Assembly (NCBI GenBank): GCA_019348195.1
Contig: JAHWJX010000020.1
Location: 1 to 36,187 of the forward strand
From: Pseudomonadota bacterium
Lineage (GTDB): Bacteria; Pseudomonadota; Alphaproteobacteria; Caulobacterales; Caulobacteraceae
Reading direction: 5' to 3'
Length of the DNA stretch: 36,187 nucleotides
Shown here: positions 30,712-36,187 of the stretch, one piece after another
How positions within the stretch are numbered: position 1 is the stretch's first letter
Layout: each line of letters opens with the position of its first letter
Made by a program: the position numbers and the translations under genes
Notes under the pieces: model-generated
Database searches by the model: none
What the model was told of the DNA's origin: nothing
Seen by the model: only the letters and a program-made list of their open reading frames with translations

Positions 30712-33700
30712 TCAGTTCCGCGCTTCCGCCGCGCCGCCCGCTCCCGCCGGACCGGGCGTCACCGGAGCCGCCGCCCGAACCTCGACGGCGCCCAGGTTCA
30801 GCGCGCGCAGGGGCGCCTCGACCCGGGCACGGTCGCCCACCACCACCCAGGTCATCCGGGCAGGGTCGATGGCCCGCGCGGCCGCCGAGAGCTCAGCCGC
30901 GGAGAGGGCTTGATAGCGCGCCGGCAGCCGCTCGAGGTAGTCGTCCGGCCGGTTCAGAAGCGCGTTGCGCTCCAACGCGGCCAGCACCTCCGAGCTCGTC
31001 TCATAGTCCCCGGGCAGGGACCGGACGTTGCTGTTCACCATGCGGCTGATCTCGGCCGGAGTGGCCGGCTTCGGTCCCTGGAACTGCCGCACATTGTCGA
31101 TCAAGGCCTTGAGCGAGTCGGCCGTGCGGTCCGTCTGCACGGGCGCGTTGACTAGGAAGGGAAGCTGTTCGCGCACCCCCGTGACCTGGCTGCGCACGCC
31201 GTAGGACCAGCCCTTCACCTCCCGCAGATCGGTGTTCAGCCGGGAGGTGAAGCTGCCGCCCAGGATTTCGTTGGCGGCGCTCAACTGCAGCGGGTCGTCC
31301 GTCCCCTCGATCGGGAGAGGCAGGCCGCCGAGGATCACGCTTTGCGGCGAGTTGGGTCGGTCGATCAGCACGATCCGTCCCGCCGCCGGCGCCTGGGCGG
31401 TGGTGAAGACCTTGGTCCCGCGTGGGACCGCTGGAGCGCGCCACGTTCCGAAGGCTCGCTCCAACTGGGGCCGGAGTTCAGCCAAGGTCGTGTCGCCCAC
31501 CACGAACAGGGTGGCCGCGTCCGGACGGAGCCAGCGTTGTTGGTAGGCCTGGAGGTCGGCCCGGGTGATGGACTGCACGCCTTGCGGCGTGCCGGAGCCG
31601 GTCAGCGGCTTCCCATAGGGGTGGTTGGGACCGAAGATCAGCGGCGCGATCTCGCGCGAGGCGATGGCCGAGGGCTGGGTCAGCTCCTGGGCGATGCGGT
31701 TCAGCTGGATGGTCCGCAGCCGCTCCACATCGGCCGGATTGAAGGCCGGATTGCGGACCACGTCGGCCATGAGGTCGAGCGAGGCGGCGAGGTTGGGTTT
31801 TAGCGCGGACATGAACACGCGCGTGCGATCCAGGCTGGCGCCGGCGCCCAGGGTGGCGCCGAGTCGCTCGGCCTCCTCGGCGATCTGCACGGAGGTGCGC
31901 CGCGACGTTCCCTCGTCCAGCAGACTCGCCGTCAGGGTGGCCAGCCCCAGCTTGTCGGCAGGGTCGGACGCCGTGCCTGCGTCGAAGCTCAACGCCATCT
32001 GCACCACCGGCACGGTGGCGCGACGGATGAACTGCACCTCCAGGCCGTTGCTGAGCCGGATGCGCTCCACCGCGGGGAAGTCCAGGGCGGCGAAGCCCCG
32101 CACCGGCGGCTGCTGCTGGGGGCGGGTCGAGCGGCGTGGCCGGTTGGCCTCATCGGCCAGGGGCCGAGTTTCGGGCGCCTGGGCGTCCTGGGTGGCCTGG
32201 GCCGGCGGCTGGCCGGTGGGCTGCCGGGGCGCCACGGGCGCGGCCTGCTGGACGCCGGCGCCGGGGGTGTTGCGGGCTTCCCCCGGCGCGGGGCTGGCCG
32301 GGCGCGTCGGCTGCTCCGCAGCCCGCGGCGGGGTGGGCGAAGGCACGACCGGCTGCCCGGGCTGCCCGGTCCCGGCAGGCTGCTGGTAGAAGCGCGGCCG
32401 ATTGATTCCGCCCGCGCCGCCCGCCGCCGCTCCGGCCGCGGCGGACTCGTCGGCCGGACGCGCGCCGGGCAGCACCGTCAGGCGCAGGTCGCCGTCGTTG
32501 ATCCAGCCGCGGCTGGCGGCCAGCACGGTGGCGGGCGTCGCGCGAGCATAGATGTCCAGCTGCTTGCGGTAAAAGGCCGGGTCGTCCGCGTACAGCTCGC
32601 CCTCGGCCAGGGTCACGGCCTTGCCGCCGAACCCGCCTACCTCCTCCAGGCCGCGGATCGTGCCGGACACGGCCCGGGTCGCCACGCGCGAGACTTCGTC
32701 GGCCGTGGGACCGGTGCGCAGGAACTCGGCCATCAGTTGGTCCAGGCGCGCCTCCACGGCGGCCACGTCCACGCCGGGACGCACGTCCACCTCGAGCTGG
32801 AGCAAGCTGGAGAGCTGGTGCTCCTGCAGGTAGCCGCGCACCGCCACGGCCAGCTTCTTGTCGCGCACCAAGTCGTTGTACAGGCGCGATGTGGTCCCGC
32901 CGGCCAGCACTGCGGCGGCCGTGTCCAGCAGCGGGCCTTCGGGGCTCAGCCGGCCGGGAACCGCCCAGATGCGGTAGATGCGGGGGTTGGCGACCTGGTC
33001 GCGCATGGTGACGCGCGTGATCTCCGTGCGCTCGGGGACGCCCGCCGTTCCCTTGGGCGGGGTGCGGCCGCGCGGGATGGAGCCGAAGTACTTCTCCACC
33101 AGCGGTCGGGCGGTCCTGGCGTCGATGTCGCCCGCCAGCACCAGCACCGCGTTGTTGGGGCCGTAATGGGTGCGGAACCAGTCGCGCACCGTGTCCAGCG
33201 TGGCGGCGCTGAGGTCGGCCATGGAGCCGATGGTGCTGTGGCGGTAGGGGTGCCCCTCGGGGAAGAGCCCCTCCAGGATGGCGTATTCGGTGAGGCCATA
33301 GGGCTCGTTGTCGCCCTGACGCTTTTCGTTCTGCACCACCCCGATCTGGTTGGTCAGGTTCTGCTGGGTGACCGCCCCCAGCAGGTAGCCCATGCGGTCG
33401 GATTCCAGGAAAAGCGCCAGCTCCAGCGCCGGCGTGGGCACGTTCTGGAAGTAGTTGGTCCGGTCGAACCAGGTGGTCCCGTTGTAGTCGGTGGCGCCCA
33501 CGTTCTCGAGGGGTTCGAAGAATTCGCCCGGGGCGTTCTCCGAGCCGTTGAACATCAGGTGTTCGAACAGGTGCGCGAAGCCGGTCCGCCCCTTCGGCTC
33601 GTCCTTGGAGCCCACGCCGTACCAGACGCTCACGGCCACGATGGGGACCTTGCGGTCGGTGTGGGTGATGACCCGCAGGCCGTTCGGAAGGGTGAACTCC

Positions 33701-33864
33701 TCATAGGGAATGTTCACCGCCTGCACGAGGCTGGACACGGGAGCCGGCCGCGGCGGCGTCGGGGCTCGGGTCTGGGCCGAAGCCGTTCCCGCCAGGAGAA
33801 CGGCCGCCACCGCCGCCGTGCCGAAGAGTTCACGTCCGAACCGTTTGCGCGCACGTCCGCTCAT
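30712..33864 (-). CDS. M16 family zinc metallopeptidase, two fused modules
   Basis: This encodes 1050 residues with a signal peptide (about 1-30, AVAAVLLAGTASA). The first module has the inverted zinc motif HLFEH (His98, Glu101, His102) and the third ligand Glu at about 180 (VVQNEKRQ). It is followed by a Pro/Gln/Ala-rich linker at about 500-620. The second M16 module (from about 640, FAALDFPAVERIRLSNGLEV) lacks HxxEH and is probably the inactive partner, as in other two-domain M16 peptidases. It likely degrades peptides in the periplasm. The ATG at 33864 follows a GGGCGGTGAG ribosome site and gives the signal peptide; a longer frame upstream adds 28 residues. It is upstream-flanked by tRNA-Gln. 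Confidence 0.93.
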   Translation of the reverse strand: MSGRARKRFGRELFGTAAVAAVLLAGTASAQTRAPTPPRPAPVSSLVQAVNIPYEEFTLPNGLRVITHTDRKVPIVAVSVWYGVGSKDEPKGRTGFAHLFEHLMFNGSENAPGEFFEPLENVGATDYNGTTWFDRTNYFQNVPTPALELALFLESDRMGYLLGAVTQQNLTNQIGVVQNEKRQGDNEPYGLTEYAILEGLFPEGHPYRHSTIGSMADLSAATLDTVRDWFRTHYGPNNAVLVLAGDIDARTARPLVEKYFGSIPRGRTPPKGTAGVPERTEITRVTMRDQVANPRIYRIWAVPGRLSPEGPLLDTAAAVLAGGTTSRLYNDLVRDKKLAVAVRGYLQEHQLSSLLQLEVDVRPGVDVAAVEARLDQLMAEFLRTGPTADEVSRVATRAVSGTIRGLEEVGGFGGKAVTLAEGELYADDPAFYRKQLDIYARATPATVLAASRGWINDGDLRLTVLPGARPADESAAAGAAAGGAGGINRPRFYQQPAGTGQPGQPVVPSPTPPRAAEQPTRPASPAPGEARNTPGAGVQQAAPVAPRQPTGQPPAQATQDAQAPETRPLADEANRPRRSTRPQQQPPVRGFAALDFPAVERIRLSNGLEVQFIRRATVPVVQMALSFDAGTASDPADKLGLATLTASLLDEGTSRRTSVQIAEEAERLGATLGAGASLDRTRVFMSALKPNLAASLDLMADVVRNPAFNPADVERLRTIQLNRIAQELTQPSAIASREIAPLIFGPNHPYGKPLTGSGTPQGVQSITRADLQAYQQRWLRPDAATLFVVGDTTLAELRPQLERAFGTWRAPAVPRGTKVFTTAQAPAAGRIVLIDRPNSPQSVILGGLPLPIEGTDDPLQLSAANEILGGSFTSRLNTDLREVKGWSYGVRSQVTGVREQLPFLVNAPVQTDRTADSLKALIDNVRQFQGPKPATPAEISRMVNSNVRSLPGDYETSSEVLAALERNALLNRPDDYLERLPARYQALSAAELSAAARAIDPARMTWVVVGDRARVEAPLRALNLGAVEVRAAAPVTPGPAGAGGAAEARN

Positions 33865-33981
33865 CTCACCGCCCTTGTGATCGCTAAGCGGCGCAAGCTT
33901 TCGCCTCCCGGCCGCCCCTTGGCAAGGCGTCGGGACGCAGGTGAACAATCGTTAAGATTGGGTCCGAGCGGGCGGGGGAAG

Positions 33982-34055
33982 TGGCTGGGGAACTAGGGCT
34001 CGAACCTAGAATAGCGGTACCAAAAACCGCTGTGTTACCATTACACCATTCCCCA
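33982..34055 (-). tRNA. tRNA-Gln (anticodon TTG)
   Basis: On the minus strand the acceptor arms TGGGGAA and TTCCCCA pair, the D-arm and T-arm (TAGGTTCGAGCCCTA) are present, and the anticodon stem GCGGT/ACCGC holds the loop TTTTGGT with anticodon TTG, which reads CAA as Gln. The discriminator is G and the CCA end is encoded (33982-33984). Total 74 bases including CCA. Confidence 0.96.
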
Positions 34056-34173
34056 GCAGGGCCGCGGGCCGGGGGCCCGGGTGGGTGCGGAGCGCGGAGA
34101 TAGCGCAGGCCGCCGGGCAGGGCAACCGCCCATTGCTCAGCGAGGAAGCCGTCGCTATAAGCCCGGCCTTCGT

Positions 34174-34250
34174 CGGAGTGTGGCTCAGTCTGGTAGAGCA
34201 CCGCGTTCGGGACGCGGGGGTCGCAGGTTCGAATCCTGCCACTCCGACCA
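34174..34250 (+). tRNA. tRNA-Pro (anticodon CGG)
   Basis: The acceptor arms CGGAGTG and CACTCCG pair, the anticodon stem CCGCG/CGCGG holds TTCGGGA with anticodon CGG (reads CCG, Pro), and the T-arm GCAGGTTCGAATCCTGC is complete. The discriminator A and CCA are encoded, giving 77 bases. It diverges from the tRNA-Gln gene; no integrase or duplicated tRNA end is visible, so this is not an obvious integration site. Confidence 0.97.
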
Positions 34251-34330
34251 CCTATCCCGCATCAACGGCCGCATTTGCCGCTCGGGGGCGCCGTCCCTAG
34301 GTGTGGACCCCCATCGTCGCGGGCGCCTGT

Positions 34331-36112
34331 ATGAAACAGTTCCTGATCACCATCGCCGGCGTCTTCGTGGGGCTGCTGCTGTTCTTTGTGGCCATCCCGA
34401 TCCTCTTGATCGCCTCCGTGATCGGGGCGGCGTCCAAGGGCCCGGACATCCCCGCCCAGTCGGTCCTCATGCTCGATCTACGCGAGAGCCTGACCGACCA
34501 GGCGGGCTCCAGCCCGTTTGCCGCCTTCGGCGGCTCGGGCCTGTCGGTCATGAAGGTGGTCACCACCCTGCACGAGGCGGAGGACGACGAGCGGATCAAG
34601 GCCCTGTTCATCCGCCTGCCCGAGGGCGGCATGCCCCCGGCTGCGGCCGAGGAGATCCGCGGCGCGGTGAAGAGCTTCCGCGCCGCCGGCAAGCGGGTGG
34701 TCGCGCACAGCCAGGGCTTCCAACCCACCGGCGTCGTGACCTCCACCTATATGCTGGGCGCGGCCGCGGACGAGTTCTGGATGCAGGACACCGCCTCTTT
34801 CCAGGTCACGGGCATCGCCAATGAGGAGGTCTTCCTCAAGGGCTTGTTCGACCGCTACGGCGTGGTGGCCGACTTCCAGCAGCGCCACGAGTTCAAGAAC
34901 GCCGCCAACCCCTTCCTGTACGAGACCTTTACGCCGGAGCACCGGGCCGCGACTCTGTCCTGGATGAGCTCGGTCTATGACAACGCCCTGCTGAACGCCG
35001 CGGCCGACCGACGGCAGTCGCCGCAGGCCCTGCGCGCGGCGCTGGAAAGCGGCCCGATGAGCGCGCCCGAGGCGCAGGTCCGTCGGCTGGTGGACCGGCT
35101 GGGCCAGGTGGAGTTCGCGGAGGAGACCCTGCTGGACCGGTTCGGCGACGACGCCGAGACGCTGGAATTCGACGATTACGCGGCCACGGCCGGGGACGGC
35201 GGCGGGGACAGCGGTCCGGAGATCGCGGTGGTCGAGGCCGAAGGCGCTATCGTGACGGGCACTGGCGACACCGACCCGTTCGGCTCCAACGCCAATGCCT
35301 ATTCCGACGACGTGGCCGAGGCGCTCTACAAGGCGGCGAAGGACGACGATGTCCGCGCCGTGGTGTTCCGCGTCTCCTCGCCCGGCGGCTCCGACACCGC
35401 CTCTGACCAGATCCTGGCCGCGGTCCAGGCGGTGCAAAAGGCGAAAAAGCCCGTGGTGGTCAGCATGGGGACCTATGCGGCCTCCGGCGGCTACTGGATC
35501 AGCTCCAAGGCCGACGCCATCGTGGCCCAGCCCTCCACCCTGACGGGCTCCATCGGCGTGTTCGGCGGCAAGTTCGCCATCGGGCCCGCGCTGGAGCGCT
35601 ACGGCGTGAATGTGGAGAACGTGTCGGTGGGCGGCGAGTTCGCCGACGCCTTCACCTCCGAGCGCGCGTTCAACCCCTCGGAGCGGGCGGAGTTCTCCGA
35701 ATTCCTGGACCGCATCTACCAGGGCTTCATCACCCGCGTGGCCGAGGGCCGCGACCTGTCCGTGGCGCGCGTGAACGAGATCGCTCGCGGCCGCGTCTGG
35801 ACCGGGGCCCAGGCGCGCCAGCTGCAACTGGTCGATGAGACCGGCGGCTTCTATCAGGCCCTGGCCACGGCCAAGCGGCTGGCCAAGATCGACGCCGACA
35901 CGGAGGTGGACCTGCGCCGCTTCCCGGCCCAGAAGTCGCCCTTCGAAGCGCTGGAAGGCCTGTTCGGCGCCTCGGCCGCCTCGGTCCGTACCCTGGCCGC
36001 GGCGGCCTGGGTGTTCGGCGATCCCCGAGCCCAGGCGCTGCTGGACAAGATGGCGGAGACGCGGCTGCGGGCGGACGGGGCTACGGTGCTGGAGAGCGCG
36101 CGCGTGGACTGA
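34331..36112 (+). CDS. sppA: Signal peptide peptidase SppA, 67K type
   Basis: SppA is an inner-membrane serine/lysine protease that degrades signal peptides left after protein export. The 593-residue product has one N-terminal membrane helix (about 3-30: FLITIAGVFVGLLLFFVAIP) and two repeated domains facing the periplasm. Catalytic residues of the long form are present: Lys189 in HEFKNAANPF of the first domain and Ser385 in YAASGGYW of the second. The second domain also has RVSSPGGSDTASD and TGSIGVFGGKFAI, typical of S49 peptidases. The length matches the E. coli enzyme. The ATG at 34331 is preferred to an upstream one. The last 75 bases of the window after its stop hold nothing I can identify. 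Confidence 0.95.
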   Translation: MKQFLITIAGVFVGLLLFFVAIPILLIASVIGAASKGPDIPAQSVLMLDLRESLTDQAGSSPFAAFGGSGLSVMKVVTTLHEAEDDERIKALFIRLPEGGMPPAAAEEIRGAVKSFRAAGKRVVAHSQGFQPTGVVTSTYMLGAAADEFWMQDTASFQVTGIANEEVFLKGLFDRYGVVADFQQRHEFKNAANPFLYETFTPEHRAATLSWMSSVYDNALLNAAADRRQSPQALRAALESGPMSAPEAQVRRLVDRLGQVEFAEETLLDRFGDDAETLEFDDYAATAGDGGGDSGPEIAVVEAEGAIVTGTGDTDPFGSNANAYSDDVAEALYKAAKDDDVRAVVFRVSSPGGSDTASDQILAAVQAVQKAKKPVVVSMGTYAASGGYWISSKADAIVAQPSTLTGSIGVFGGKFAIGPALERYGVNVENVSVGGEFADAFTSERAFNPSERAEFSEFLDRIYQGFITRVAEGRDLSVARVNEIARGRVWTGAQARQLQLVDETGGFYQALATAKRLAKIDADTEVDLRRFPAQKSPFEALEGLFGASAASVRTLAAAAWVFGDPRAQALLDKMAETRLRADGATVLESARVD

Positions 36113-36187
36113 GCCGCTCGTCCGAGTGACGGGCCCCGTCGAGACCGGCGTTCTCCATTGCTGGGGGGGAGCTTGACGGGGCTGGGT

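Noticed and set aside
30566-30913. Short gene downstream of the Fur-like palindrome
   Set aside because: The frame continues antisense into the end of the M16 gene, has no recognisable family and looks unlike a hemin-uptake or bacterioferritin-associated small protein.
33930-33965. Possible CtrA site (TTAAC on the minus strand) upstream of the M16 gene
   Set aside because: The second half-site after seven bases reads TCAC and not TTAA, so the match is too weak.
33982-34250. Two tRNA genes as possible attachment sites for an integrated element
   Set aside because: No integrase, no repeated tRNA 3' end and no phage-like genes are visible in the window.
1-36187. CRISPR array, rRNA genes, prophage or defence island
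   Set aside because: No regularly spaced repeats, no rRNA sequence, and no Cas, integrase, restriction or toxin-antitoxin genes were recognised on either strand.

Overview
The window is GC-rich, densely coded bacterial DNA, most likely from the alphaproteobacterial order Caulobacterales (Caulobacter/Phenylobacterium/Brevundimonas-like). The evidence is a DivJ-type membrane histidine kinase, a MucR-family regulator, a DUF1491 gene, a PAS_5-type protein, and the Met/His-rich CopA plus CopB arrangement. I recognised these families by eye from protein motifs; no database search was run.

Layout. Positions 1-800 hold no intact gene, only a frameshifted remnant of an IS6-family transposase (372-565). 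Positions 803-6248 are a copper-handling cluster of two divergent units: leftward NTF2-like protein, copC, copD and a DUF411 protein; rightward copA (multicopper oxidase with a Met/His repeat block) and copB. Both copC/copD and copA/copB are joined by GTGA stop/start overlaps. A TonB-dependent receptor with no visible signal peptide follows (6557-8557). Next come a MucR-type regulator and a PepSY / response regulator / sensor kinase operon (9197-11604) preceded by an 11-bp-period direct repeat. Positions 11829-16627 are leftward housekeeping genes: a DnaJ/CbpA-type co-chaperone, DUF1697, a TonB-C-like secreted protein, prfC, a hypothetical and DUF1491.

Positions 16709-20101 contain a secreted hypothetical, a DivJ-like kinase and, divergent from it, an 88-residue protein that is nothing but a histidine-kinase dimerisation/phosphoacceptor (DHp) domain very similar to that of the neighbouring kinase; sufE and a small membrane protein follow. 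Positions 20183-22293 carry a PAS_5-type protein, an NDUFA9-like NAD(P)-binding protein and a Kbp/YgaU-like BON-LysM protein. The right third is rich in peptidases: a Tat-exported gamma-glutamyltransferase, an S9 peptidase, a leaderless trypsin-like protease, oligopeptidase B, a two-module M16 peptidase and SppA, with an aldo/keto reductase and two divergent tRNA genes (Gln-TTG, Pro-CGG).

The copper genes probably act together in the periplasm and outer membrane: CopA oxidises Cu(I), CopC/CopD move or bind copper, and CopB and perhaps the receptor act at the outer membrane. No dedicated copper sensor (CueR or CopRS type) is recognisable beside them. The most interesting item is the DHp-only protein beside the DivJ-like kinase. 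Next are a perfect Fur-box-like palindrome in a convergent intergenic gap, the receptor without a signal peptide, and the leaderless trypsin-like protease.
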